Below, piece after piece: positions 1 through 11,639 of a DNA stretch of 64,000 nucleotides. The stretch is taken from assembly GCA_015039365.1 (NCBI GenBank), contig WION01000069.1, positions 62,001-126,000 on the forward strand, in the 5' to 3' direction. The stretch comes from Amanita rubescens. Its lineage: Eukaryota > Basidiomycota > Agaricomycetes > Agaricales > Amanitaceae. The notes beneath the pieces are model-generated. The model made no database searches and was not told where the DNA came from. It saw only the letters and a program-made list of their open reading frames with translations. Every line of letters begins with the position of its first letter. The stretch's first letter is position 1. The translations under genes and the position numbers were made by a program.

Positions 1-12
1 CATTTTTTTCAG

Positions 13-3000
13 AGCATACTAGTACTACTAGTATCATGGCAACTCAGAAAAACAGTACAAGCAGTCCTCACAGGTATTATTGCTGCAGGGCCATTGGTAA
101 TGCATGCAGGATTGGCTTCAGCAATCTTTCTGCTTATAATAAGCACAAAAAATATGTGCATATTATTCCACAACAACTGGGTGGACCTCAGAAAGAGTCA
201 CAAGGTACATATTTCTTAAAGCACCCTGTCATAGATGGTATGTCATTTAGTACTAGTACAGAATGTCATTATGACATACTGAACTGTTGATAATCATTGT
301 ATCAGGCACCCCTTGTAACTCAAATCAGGAGCTACCCCCACTCAGTGGCCAAGCAACCTCACCCTGGTCACCATTTGAAAACAGGGCCCAGTTTGAATTA
401 GCTGAATTTCTCTACAAACAAAATCAGATGTCAGCTGGTGGTATTGACAAACTTATGCAGATATGGGCTACCTTACACCCAAATGAGGGTGGCCCATTTG
501 CTTCACATGATGACTTATATGAAAAAATTGATTCTATTGAAGATGGTGATGTTCCTTGGAAATCATTCATCATGAATCATTCAGATACTATGCATAATAC
601 TACTACTGGCAACAATGCCAATCTACCTGCATGGCAAAAGGCAAACTATGTTGTATGGTTCAGAGACCCTAGGAAAATTTTGCAGGGCCAATTATTAAAC
701 CCAAAGTTTAAAGATGGGATTGACTATGCACCAAAAATGGTGCATAATGATAAAAATGAAAGGATATGGGAAAACTTTATGTCAGGAAACTGGGCATGGA
801 AGCAATGTGTAAGCTGATACATAGTACTATTTTCTAATTTCTGATTGTAGTACTAACTGCATCTGGCTCAGAACACTTTGTCTGAGGACTCTAATTGTCA
901 TGGGGCAATGTTTGTCCCAGTTATTCTTGGCAGTGACAAGACAACAGTATCTATTGCCACAGGCCAACATGATTATTATCCAATATACATTTCAAATGGG
1001 AATGTGCACAATCATATACGCTGTGCACACAGTGGTGCTGTCAGTTTGCTAGGTTTCCTCCCTGTGCCAAAAGGTCTGTACAGGATAGAGATCTCATATA
1101 TTATTGTATAAAAATATTGTCAGGAACACGACAAGACCTCAAATCCACTGCATTTCGTCTGTTTCGTCGAAAACTAATTCACTCAGCTATTGCCAAAATG
1201 TTGGAATCTCTTAAGCCTGCTATGAGCAAGCCAGAAGTGATAAAATGTGCAGATGGCCAATATCGGCGGGCAATTTATGGCATTGGCCCATACATAGCTG
1301 ACTATCCAGAGCAATGCATCATAGGTTGTGTTGTTCAGGGATGGTGCCCCATGTAACTCCAACTTTATATGTGCATTGACATTTTTTGATTAACATACTA
1401 TCTTATTTGCAGTTGCTTAGCACATAGGGATGATCTAGATAAAAAAATGGGAAATGAAGACAGAAGAAGTCAAAGGATAGATGAAAAGTTAAGACTTTGT
1501 GTCCCAAGTCAAGAAATGTGGAAAGAGTGGGGTGTTCCAGATCATGTAAAGGTATGGCAAACTTGCCCTGCTACTTCAATGGATAGTAGTATTTACCATG
1601 ATGATCTACAACTTGCATTTAGCCTTTCACCTCTGCATTCCCCAGGGCAGATATACATGAACTAATTGCACCAGATCTGCTTCACCAAGCAATTAAGGGT
1701 ACTTTCAAAGATCATCTGATCACCTGGATTGAAAAGTATTTGATGAAGACCCATGGTTCTTCTTATGGAAAAGTCATGATGGATGAAATTGATCGACGGT
1801 AATATTCTTGCCTACTGTTGAAAAGAAATTATTCATGCTAACTTGTGTTATGTGGCTTATTTTCTTTATGGTCCCAGTATTGCTGCAGTTCCACCTTTTT
1901 CTGGTCTGAGAAACTTTAAACATGGAAGAAACTTTAAACAATGGACAGGTGATGATACAAAGGCCTTGATGAAGGTCATTTACATCCTCACACTTATTGG
2001 ACTACTACTAAGCTAATCATGTCCTAAAAAGGTATTTTTACCAGCTATATCTGGTCTTGTCCCAGAAGAAATGGTCAAAGCTGTTGCTGCATTCCTTGAA
2101 TTCTGCTATATTGCCAGACAACCATCATTGACTGAGAGTGATCTGAAAGCTCTTGATGATGCCTTGCAAAGGTTTTGCAAACATCGCACTATATTCATTG
2201 ATGAAGAGGTCTGCTCTGAGCCTATATGTTTGCCTCGTCAACACTCTATTCAGCATTATCACTGGCTCATACAGCAATTTGGGGCTCCAGATGGATTATC
2301 AACATCAATAACTGAATCAATGCATATTGATGCAATTAAAAAGCCTTGGCGTCGCACTAATCACTTTGAAGAATTGATACAAATCCTTGTCATAAATCAA
2401 AGATTGGATAAGCTTGCTGCATTTCATTCACGGCTCTTTGGAGAAGGCCTATTGGATGTACCACTGATACCTGATGGTGCTCAGACCATATCAATGAGCT
2501 CAGATTTTCATAATGATGACTTGGGGGATTTTCAGGAGAATGATGATGATGGAGATGCAAAAGTTGATTCAGTTGTGCTTCTTCCCAAGAATTCAGGTGA
2601 GCACTAGTAGTGCATCATTACTAGTACAGTCAATAACCTGTACCAACTTATTTAATTTCAACAGTACCACATGTTCCAAGGGACCTTGAGGGGATTGCTG
2701 ATAAATATTCTATTCCAAATTTCCCTGACTTGGTGAAAAGATTCCTCTATTTGGAGTCAAATCCTGGCATACTAGTAGCTAATTGTCCTGTGGACATATC
2801 CCTCTGCCCCCCATTTCATCAAGAGGTCCATATCTTCCATTCTGCTACCTGCATATACAGTGCCTCAAGAAATTCAAATGGCACAGGTAGATCAATACAT
2901 CAAACAATACATTGTACACCATCATGGAAAAAAGGTCCACCTCGTTATGACTGTGTTTTTGTAAACAATAACTCCAATCTTCCTGGATTCAAAGGCCTTT

Positions 3001-3341
3001 GGGTTGGACAAGTTCTGCTTTTATTCTCCATAAAATCTCCACGTGGTTCTAGGGTTCCAGATACACCCTGTGCTCTTGTTCAATGGTTTACAGCAGTTGG
3101 TGAACAACCTTGTGACCTCAGTGGAATGTGGATGGTGAAGCCTGAAGTTGATCCAAGAACTAAGCAGCGTGCCATGGATGTCATACATTTAGGGAGTATT
3201 GTGCGACCAGCACATCTTGTTCCCATTTATGGTGAAGAACATGTTCCCCATGACCTTCATGTTGGAGATGTATTAAATTCATTCAAGGGTTTCTATGTGA
3301 ACAAGTTCTCAGATTATCATGCATTCCACCTAGCATTCTAG
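13..3341 (+). CDS. Plavaka-family (CACTA) transposase, multi-exon
   Basis: DNA transposase of the Plavaka group of CACTA elements, common in Agaricomycetes; it would act on the element's own ends in the nucleus. The product starts with a C2H2-like finger (C..C..H..H around FSNLSAYNKHKKYVH). Family blocks follow: SPWSPFENRAQFELAEFLY, DVPWKSF, VPVILGSDKTTVSIATG, YIADYPEQC, IHELIAPDLLHQAIKGTF, FKQWTGDDTKALMKV, FGAPDGLSTSITESMHI and NQRLDKLA. The frame is restored by introns of about 50-100 nt, for example 205-305, 809-870, 1074-1123, 1353-1412 and ~1800-1878; further exons run to ~2597 and from ~2666 to the stop at 3341. A CAG at 10-12 looks like an acceptor, so 5' exons may lie outside the window. 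No in-frame break was needed, so the gene may be intact. Exon borders around 1550-1650 are uncertain. Family call is from remembered motifs. Confidence 0.85.
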
Positions 3342-3829
3342 TAGCTTGTAAATATAACTGACTAGTACTAGTAAATCCAAATCAGATTTGCTGTTACTAT
3401 GGGAGTTTAGATTTGACAACTTTGTGCTGATATGATACTAGTACTACTAGTGAAAATGTACATACATACAATACAGGAGCTGTGTATTACTAATAGATTC
3501 TTGGGCTGAGAGAGTCCTGGGTTCAGTTCTCCTTGCACAATACTACTTTACCATTAGTATTACTAGTACTAGTCAACATCATAGCAATTGTATTGTGAAA
3601 CTTAGATCTGGGGCAAAACAAATAGTAAGCTGCCTTAAGTTCAGAATTAGTACTACATGTTTGTTGGTATTAGTAGTAGCCTGGCACATCCCATACTATC
3701 CACCAGGAAAATATTACTCTTGACTTCTTGTAGTTTTGACTTGATAAGTCCATAAGTTTGTAAGGCTACTGGCAGAGCAATGTTTTCCAGATGGTGAGAT
3801 AAAGCAGTGTTTTTATTTGTCAGTTGGTC
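3342..3829. other. non-coding 3' flank of the Plavaka gene
   Basis: I see no coding region here. The stretch holds many short ACTAGT/ACTACT runs (around 3360, 3440 and 3560), the same trinucleotide pattern as at 13-35 and 4540-4660. It probably contains the 3' untranslated and subterminal part of the Plavaka element, but I could not identify a CACTA terminal repeat. Confidence 0.4.
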
Positions 3830-4309
3830 AATCAGATATTCAGATGATCAGGGAAAAAGATTCAGTGCTGCCAGACATCCAGGCATTCAGACATTGTAGG
3901 TGTCAGTTCCCTATTGGAGAATTGGACAGGTAGATCATTGGAAAAAGTGTTCCAGAAGCTGCCAGAACCAAGACAACAGTGCCCCAGTGCCTCTTAGGGC
4001 CAGACAATCAGACAAAAAGTGTTTTAGAAGTTGTCAGACATTTAGGCATTCAGATAGCTTATGTGTCAGTTCCCCATTGGAGAATTAGATGGTCAGATGA
4101 TCAGAGAAAAAGTGTTCAGATGCTGTCAGATGTTCAGACAATTTAGACAGCTTATGCATCAGTGGCTTTCAGAAAATCAGACAGTCAGACAATCAGGCAC
4201 TTAGTGTACCAGACAACCAGGCACTCAGATGTTCATGCTTGTCAGTCAATCAACTCTCAGACAATAAAAAAGAAATCATGTTCCAGGTCTTAACATAGTA
4301 TTAATGTAT

Positions 4310-5640
4310 AGTCAGATAGTAATCTAGTTGTATAGAACACTCTAAAATGCAAATGGTCTGACTGTCTAACTGATACTATCTCAACTTCCTGCCAATTATT
4401 TGAGAACCTGAATGTCTGACACATAAGCTCTGGCTGTCTGTAGGTTGTCCAAGGGTACTACAGCAAACCCTGGGGGTAATGGTCAAGGGTACTACAGGAA
4501 GGGTACTAAGGGTAAGAGGATCTAGTAGGATTTGGTCATACCCTTACTAGTACCCTTCTACTAGTAGTACAAGGGTCAAGGGTACTACAGCCTACTAGTA
4601 GGGGTTTTGATCAGGGTTAGGCAATACTAGTAGGCAATACTAGTAGTACTAATTGACTATGTTTACTATGAGGATTTGAAGCCTGCCACTCTCATCATTT
4701 AATGAGCAGGGCCACATTGAAATTCAGTGGACCTTCCTACTACTACTACTAGTGAAGGAAGGTTATCACAGTATTAATTACCAGATTGGCTAGAACAGTG
4801 CTTTGACATGTTGTGTGCACCAGATGAGTTCCCTGGACCTCCAGAACTCTCTTTAATGGTGTTCTGGACATTGGCAATGGATATTTTGAGGATGGAGACT
4901 TAGAATCTATCTCTACATAGTATAGCATTTATAGACTAGAACCATTGATACTAGTACTAGTAGTAGTAAGTGTTTGTAGATGGAGTATTCTCCTTCAATA
5001 CCCCTAGTACTATGTTACCCTTACCCTTATAGACAAGAAACCCTTAGTACCCTCCATCAAGGGTAAGGGTTTTGGAGGGTAGGGATAAGAGTAGGCCATA
5101 TTTACCTGGGGGTTACCCCTGGACAACACTAGCTGTCTGACCACATCTGGGACACAAATTTTCTGACTGCCATTTGATCATCTAGTTGTCTGGAAAGCTC
5201 TGAAATGCAAAATGGTCTGACTGTCCAACTAACTGATATCTTAACCTCCTGATTATATGAGAATTTGATTGTCTGATACATAAGTTCTGGGTGTCTGACC
5301 ACATCTGGGACACAAATTTTATGACTGTTTGATCATCTAGTTGTCTGGAAAGCTCTGAAATGCAAAATGGTCTGACTGTCTAACTAACTGATATCTTAAC
5401 CTCCTGATTATTTGAGAATCTGATTGTCTGACTCATAAGTTCTGGGTGTCTGACCACATCTGGGACACAAATTTTCTGACTGTTTGACCATCTAGTTGTC
5501 TGGAAAGCTCTGAAATGAAAAATGGTCTGACTGTCTAACTAACTGATATCTTAACTTCCTAGTTGCTTGAGAATCTGATTGTCTGACATACAAATTCTGG
5601 CTGTCTGACCATATCTGGAACACAATTTGTCTAATTGTCT
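4310..5640. repeat. ~155-bp tandem repeat array, interrupted by a MITE
   Basis: The word CCACATCTGG (or CCATATCTGG) recurs at 5141, 5299, 5454 and 5609, giving periods of 158, 155 and 155 bp. Each unit carries CTAGTTGTCTGGAAAGCTC, AATGGTCTGACTGTC and CATAAGTTCTGG. A further, more diverged unit lies at ~4310-4440 and was separated from the rest by the insertion at 4441-5131. Units differ by scattered substitutions. Confidence 0.75.
4441..5131. mobile_element. 691-bp hAT-type MITE
   Basis: Both ends read TAG...GTTGTCC (left TAGGTTGTCCAAGGG; right, reverse complement, TAGTGTTGTCCAGGGG). The element is flanked by a perfect 8-bp target duplication GCTGTCTG at 4433-4440 and 5132-5139. Removing it and one duplication restores a normal 155-bp satellite unit, so the insertion boundary is secure. 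An 8-bp duplication with TAGNG-like ends is typical of hAT elements. The inside repeats AAGGGTACTACAG-like words and codes for nothing. Confidence 0.8.
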
Positions 5641-6040
5641 GAGAAATGATTGTCTGAGGACACAAGCTGACTGACTACCTGGCTGTCTGATACACTATGT
5701 GTCTGATTCTCAGGCTGTCTGATTCTCTGACAGCTACTGACACATAATATATCTAAACCATCTGAACATCTGACAGCATCTGGAAAACTTTTTTCTCTGA
5801 TTATCTGAGAACTGATACATAAGCTATCTGAATGCCTAAATGTCTGACAACTTCTGAAACACTTTTTGTCTGATTGTCTGGCCCTAAGAGGCACTGGGGC
5901 ACTGCCTGTTTGGTTGTCTGGGTCTCTGGCAAGAATTGATGCACTGTCCATCTGGTTATATCATTGTCCAGCAGCAGCTGACACATAAATGATCTGAGTG
6001 TATGATCATCTGATTATATGATAAATACTGGAACACAAGG

Positions 6041-6613
6041 TGTCTGTATATCAACTTATTCTGAGGGATCTGAGTGCCAAATCATATGAGATCCTACCAC
6101 ACCTAATGCAATCTGGGTGTATAATTGCATGACTATATAGGACTCTAATAGACTAGCAGCTCCTGCTGGCCAGATTGACTTGCCAACTGATTCACTAACG
6201 CAGCTGATTGTCTGGGTCCAGATGGTCAGATGTTGTCAGAATTTTCCCCTGTTGGCTGATGTATCTACGAGAATATTCCGAGGCCGACTGAAAGGAGGTA
6301 TCGGTTTTTATAACGACGAGTTTTGTTACGTTTTAAGTTGCCAGCTGATGGCCGAGAGCATCTGAAATAAACAAACTTCTCTACATGCTATTTCTCTGCG
6401 TCATTTGCTTCTCTTTTTTTTAAATAGTTCAAATATAGAGTATATAATACAAGAACAAAATATCTAGCCAGTAGATTTCTAAGGGTCACAATTTTCGGGA
6501 GAGAAATGGGTTCATTTTTGGATCGGAACATACCGACTCGCGACTTGGCAAACACGATCAAACAGATTGCTGCGATATTTCCCTCTATATACGCTAGATA
6601 GCAGAGCCACTGT
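6041..6613. other. non-coding interval
   Basis: Nothing recognisable. The CAGACA character fades at about 6240. From ~6250 base composition and CpG content resemble the following gene cluster, so 6040-6250 probably marks the edge of the repeat domain. Confidence 0.35.
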
Positions 6614-8165
6614 TTAATATTCTATCTCTTCATCACGGTATATAGTACGTATCGCTTCTGCTCTTGTCAATTTTTTCTTCTTGTATTGACTCCATACTTC
6701 CGGTAGCCGCTTTGGAGTAACGATCGCTAAGCCTCTTTGAGAGCAGTCTGGATTGTCGTCTTCAGGAGAGAAGTTTTGCAGGCTTGTGCCATGAAAATGG
6801 TTTGGTTGCCATGCGATAAGCGTATTTTTGGCACCCGATACTCGTATACCATATTGAGATACATAAAATGCTCCACCTATATCGTCCTCGCGTGTTCGTT
6901 CTGTTGTCCATGTGATTGCCCATTTGTGAGGTTGATCTTCTCGATGCATCACTCTAGTAAAATTGGCTGGTTTAGCATTACGGTTATAATCATTTTAAAA
7001 ATCTACCTGGAGTAGTTCGTCGACATCACTCCGGATGGTGGTGCAAGAAGAGCATCGTGGAATTCGATTTCGATTTCGTTTATATTAACTGTGTATGTTC
7101 CATGGTTCGTGTCTTTTCTGCGATGACCATCCATTAAGGCTATTTGATTCGAGCTCGTAAAGTTTGCAATGTCTTGGATTACGGAGCATGGTAACCACGC
7201 TCGACATAAGTTCCAAAACATCGCGAAAATAGCACTCGTTGCGATGTCGAGATTTTCGATGGCCTGCTTTGTTGTGCGTTTAGATATAACATTGCGAGCC
7301 CAGTCGAAGGTTGGAGCGCAGCGAGCCCCAGTTGAATATCCTATTTGAACTATAGAGCCTGTGTCTTCGAGCTGTCATATAACGAATTAGCAATTTAAAA
7401 GGCTTTGGTATACTCGAAATTTGCACTGACACGACAATTTTTCAACATATCGACTGCTTCGATTATGACAGAATCAGCCTTATTTACAAGTTCATCAACA
7501 GCACATATGTTGCGATAAACGATGAGGATAATCTCCCCTGTGTCTTTGTCGTATACGATCGCATCTTCGTGTGGTTTTATCAAAGCGAAAAGATCATCCA
7601 AATTGACCATGTGTAGTGGTGAATGGGAACCCCGTTTGTCGGGAAGTTTTCGCTTCGTTAGGTATTTCTTCCATAAATGCAAGATATCTGGGTGTTCGAC
7701 GACCCATTCTCCTCGTGGAGGATAAGGGACTTCAAGGTAAGGGGCATATATCTTGCGAGCATTGTTGAACCTTTGGTCGCGGAAAATCATTTGTTTTGGA
7801 GATTTCCAATTTAGACCGGCATCTCGTATAATTTTGCGGTGGCTGTTGCGGCGGAATGCGCACATTCGTTTCCGCGTGTCAATAGCTTGTCGCAAGCTTT
7901 GTTTGACGTGTTGCGATGACGAATCCAGATTGCAGTAGGATAGGAATGTGCCGAATATGTCGTTATGGTTGTACAAAGAAGCAGGGGCGTCGACTTTTTC
8001 GAAAGCAGCAAGTAGATGCTTTACGCAAGCGTTGGTTTCATCCTTTGAAACGGCGGCACTAAGAAGAGAGCAAAATTCGTCGTCAGCATTAAGTATCTCC
8101 AAGACGTTGCGGAAAAAAATGCCGTATTCTTTCAGCATTTCGTGAGTGACGGTGAGTCGCGCCAA
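6614..8165 (-). CDS. recurrent Agaricomycete protein, possible 2OG-Fe oxygenase-like C-terminus
   Basis: Three exons on the minus strand join in frame: 8165-7431, 7371-7007 and 6953-6614. The introns are 59 nt (7372-7430, donor GTCAGT) and 53 nt (6954-7006). About 479 residues are visible; 8165 is an exon edge or non-ATG position, so the true start lies upstream and was not found. Exon 2 holds IVQIGYSTGARCAPTFDWAR and EFHDALLAPPSGV. Exons 2-3 continue to MHREDQPHKWAITWTT, GGAFYVSQYGIRV and WQPNHFHGTSL. The pattern H-x-E/D ... GG.F ... distal His resembles the metal-binding order of double-stranded beta-helix dioxygenases, but I could not confirm the fold. I recall similar proteins as multicopy hypothetical genes in mushrooms. 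Function unknown. Confidence 0.6.
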
Positions 8166-9440
8166 TGAGGTTGATTAATTATGCTTATTTGTACTTATGT
8201 ATAATTATATGTATAACGCATTTCAACCACACATACTCCTCTATCTTCACCTGCAGAACCAACGCTGCGCATGTAACGGTGCAGAGCGGTGCCTTCACCT
8301 TAGCTTCAATTGCTGGGTGAAACCCAGCACTGCTGCTCACCCTGCTTGCGTGGATATGAGTTCCTGGAGATAGTACGCTATGGCAACACTTTGGCCACTC
8401 CAACTCGGGCGACGCTCTCCTACTCTGACGTCGCTTTCCCGCTCCGGTGGCGCTCTCCCGGTCTGGAAACTCCTGCCCTGTTCACAATCGCTCTCGCTCT
8501 GGAATGTGGCGCCATTTTTCATGTGAGTGCTATTTCTCACCACTTTTAAAAATTTACCACTCACGCTCCTTGCTACCAAGCCAACTCTGTGACCTTTCTC
8601 CACCACCGTTCTCCATCACCGTTCTCCACCACCGTTTTCTGCCACCTCGCCTGAGCGTGGTCGAGTCGCCGGTGCCCTCTGTTTATACTTTCTAGCCCCC
8701 AAATGGCAGGCATTCGCGGGGACGAGCGACTCCCCCACCGGCGCCTCTTGCTCAGCGCTGGTGCAAGCACATATGCTCCTTCTAACCACTATTCTTGCTT
8801 ATGTTTGCGAATTCATCGCATATGTAAATACGCCGGTTTTGAAAAGGTATGTATCTGCCTCACGAGACGGGTGCTCCAGCTGACGCTTAAGCCATTCAAG
8901 CACCTGAGACTGAGGTGAGGATCTCATCCGCTGCGCAACTCAGCTCTCTTCGGCTGCTCAATGCACGGGTTGGGCGATGCTCCGTATCACCGTTGAGATT
9001 CGGAGACTCAGGTGGCGAGTCTGCGAAATATCTTGCATGATAAAGAAGGAACCTTTCGCCACCCAAATTTCACAACCGCGTTTTGCTCGCTCTTAGCTCA
9101 TTCAATCGCTCGAGCTGGTCGCTATCACTGCTTTCATCGCTATCGCTCGCTCTCCAGTTTGTTCGCTCTCAACTCTTTTGTACACATTGCAGTACTACCA
9201 TCCCATTACATTCCTTTCGCTGCTCACTCCCAGTGTCGCTACAATAATGGTATCAATCTGTTTGTTTGCCTTTCTCCCTCTGCATGTTGTGCCGCTCGTC
9301 GGCAACGTCAACTTCCATCCTTCCTAATGTCTCGTGTGTAGCTACTACTAGTTCACGATCGCTGTAACCAACCTTTCGCTTAAATGAAATGATTGATGTA
9401 GGGAGAGCGAGTGGCTGCACTTCAACCGAAACATTAGCTA
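8166..9440. other. intergenic region between two minus-strand genes
   Basis: The region is richer in CpG than its surroundings and full of CGCTCTC / TCGCT words (8400-8530, 9080-9180). Overlapping ORFs in several frames look like composition artefacts; none has intron structure or a recognisable motif. It may include the upstream exons and promoter of the gene ending at 6614. No repeat boundary was found. Confidence 0.35.
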
Positions 9441-9471
9441 CTAGTGAAAGCTTGGCGAGTTAATGGTTAAG

Positions 9472-10303
9472 TTAATGTCCATGGTTTATAGCTGATTTGT
9501 GATTCACCTGTGAAAAACTCGCATCTAACATTGTTAGGCACCGGAGCACAGGTGTTAATTTGTATTGTTCTCCTCTTAGTGGTACCAACATCAATGAAAA
9601 TTGTGCTTCGACGAGATCACCGACGCAAAATTTTACAGGTGCGATCTCCTTGTAGCTAACACAAATATCATTCGGCAATGATTTTTGGTTTTAAATCTTT
9701 GCTCGACGCACCTGGTTTTCCCGTTTGACGCCGCTGAACGTTCGTAGTATGTAACTACATTGTGATCTGTGTGTATAAAGGTTGTCCCTGCTGCTCGAGT
9801 TAATATTCCTTTAGGATCTGTATCACTGTTGAACGGGATGGTTTTGCTTGTAGGGAAGTCTTTTCTTGGCGAAAAATATCTGTTCGACATTTCAATTCCT
9901 GTGTATTTCCCATAGTGATCGATAAAGGAACAGGGTTGTAGTTTTTCCCGTGGTACTGAGCGGCAGAAAAGGGCATAAATGTCCGTTATCGCTTTAATGG
10001 ACGAGTCGAAAAGTGGTGTGCCTAATCCTGTAAGAGATACACCTTGTCGAAGATATTTTATCTGCTTCGTTGAAGAGGCTCTGCATGAAACGATAATTAT
10101 GGTCAGAACTTAGTAACAATCATCGATGATTATTCAACATACGGTATTTGCTTATCGAAAGGAGGGAGATCTTGCCTGTAGATTATACCTTGTATCGCTA
10201 ATACAACTTCTTCCATTGGCTCTTTCTCCTTGACTGGATAAATGAAATGAAAGGTAAGGATATCCGATTTCATGACCGCGAATCTGGCAGCCCAATTTTG
10301 AAG
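9472..10303 (-). CDS. recurrent Agaricomycete hypothetical protein (GDLVEAQ family)
   Basis: Minus-strand exons 10303-10143, 10080-9712 and 9655-9472 join through introns of 62 nt (10081-10142, donor GTATGT) and 56 nt (9656-9711, donor GTGCGT). Readable blocks in order are WAARFAVMKSDILTFHFIYP, LTGLGTPLFDSSIKAITDIY, CSFIDHYGKYTGIEMSNRY, TDPKGILTRAAGTTFIHTD and VGDLVEAQFSLMLVPLRGEQ. I recognise this order from hypothetical proteins repeated many times in mushroom genomes, often next to transposons, but know no function. Upstream sequence to ~10540 also looks coding (including a DDNYDWDGASK stretch), but I could not splice it in frame. The 5' end may be missing or damaged. Confidence 0.6.
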
Positions 10304-10540
10304 CTAAAACGACTGCGTAGCAGTTTTTCTCATTTCATAGTTGTAATAAAATACACCTGCCTTCGTTACTTCTGATAATTGCAAAGTAGAGTCTTTATTC
10401 GATACACGCTCGGTTGCTAATTCGGCGAGCGCAGAACCTAATGCAAAATTGAATTTTTATTAGCAACTCTCTAACAAATGGTGTGCGACACTTGCTTGCA
10501 CCATCCCAGTCATAATTGTCGTCCATTTCGTTCAATGGCA

Positions 10541-11635
10541 GTATGCAGACTATACAGTAGGATTTCTTTCTTTCTTTTTTTCAAATTTGTCGTATTATAC
10601 AAGTCGCCACCTTCACCACCAACTAATTAGTGCATGTCTCATCACATGGCATTTGTTTCGTTATCTTCGTCTGATTCTGGTTCGCCGTCTTGTCTTGTGG
10701 CCGTTACCCTGCTTATCTGCTGAAATTGAATGATACTCATCGAATGATTATTTTTCTGGACGGTGTGCGGCGCGCCACATGCGATGTTTTAAATGGCTAG
10801 ATCCACAGCCATTTTCATGCTTTTCTGCGATTCTGCCATCTCATTAGCACTTTTTTAAATTTAAATTCAATGCCGTAGCCTGTCTCACCTCCTGACATGA
10901 GATAATTCGCTTTTTTAAGTCAACTGACTTGCTGAACTGTGCGGTGCTGGCTTATGCAGTTTCCTCAAATGTTTAGTTCTACGCGACTTTCCGTTGTGGC
11001 GCGCAGCGGCGTACCTGCAGAGGTGCATGTGATGGTAGGACGGTGCTTTAATTGCCGGTTTTGGTTGTATAATGGAATGCATGTTACTAAGCGATTATAA
11101 ATGTGTAGTATCACGGTAAAATCGCTCTCTGTGCTGCGTTTTTCAATTGCTGGGCTTGGTAGTTGCTTCATTATTGCATCGTGTATAATCCTAGATACCA
11201 GGTTTGCTCGTTCGCAAACTGATGCCACTGTACCAGACTGTACCTTGTTCGGATCGTATATTAGTGACCGACGAAAAGATTAAATATAGTCTGTGCCTGT
11301 GTTTGGCAGAGCTCGGAATCTGCTGATCAAGCGATTGATAAGCGGACAGAGTTCGAGATCTGCTGATCATGCATCTTCAGATTCTACGACCATTGGACGT
11401 CATTTGCGCATCATGCACCATTATTGATCCAATGTGGAAGCCTAACGTTTTTCGGCAACTTGAATGGCATTGCCGTTTAGAATGTTTCAGCTTCGGTTTG
11501 CCTCATATTTCCAAAAAGGTTCGTGATCTATAAATTGCCAGTGAATCGTTTGCGATTCGCATAGCAGCACTCTTCGTCTTGATACTTTCTTTCGCAAATC
11601 CAGTCTTAGTCTAAACTTCACTCTTCGCTTTGAAA
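10541..11635. other. intergenic region, divergent spacer
   Basis: I see no supported gene. The interval separates a minus-strand gene from a plus-strand gene, so it probably carries both promoters. A short minus ORF at 10965-11228 and a plus ORF at 11101-11283 overlap and look accidental. Confidence 0.3.
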
Positions 11636-11639
11636 TGTA

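Larger units (their letters stand above)
3830..6040. repeat. large imperfect palindrome of CAGACA/TGTCTG-rich sequence
   Basis: From ~3830 to ~4290 the plus strand is dominated by CAGACA-type words; from ~5600 to ~6040 it is dominated by the complement. The two arms match over about 400 bp in inverted orientation: in all six-frame readings an identical peptide block (APVPLRARQSDKKCFRSC) appears on plus near 3985-4040 and on minus near 5850-5900. The centre holds the ~155-bp tandem repeat and the hAT MITE listed separately. This could be the subterminal repeat region of a DNA transposon, possibly the neighbouring Plavaka element, but that link is inference. Short ORFs in the arms are not genes. 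Confidence 0.65.

Noticed and set aside
3900..5986. Short ORFs with repeated Cys/Ser-rich peptides (RARQSDKKCFRSC)
   Set aside because: They are translations of the CAGACA repeat in both arms and are not genes.
8310..9341. Several overlapping plus and minus ORFs in the CpG-richer spacer
   Set aside because: No frame is supported by introns, motifs or homology; consistent with chance in low-stop composition.
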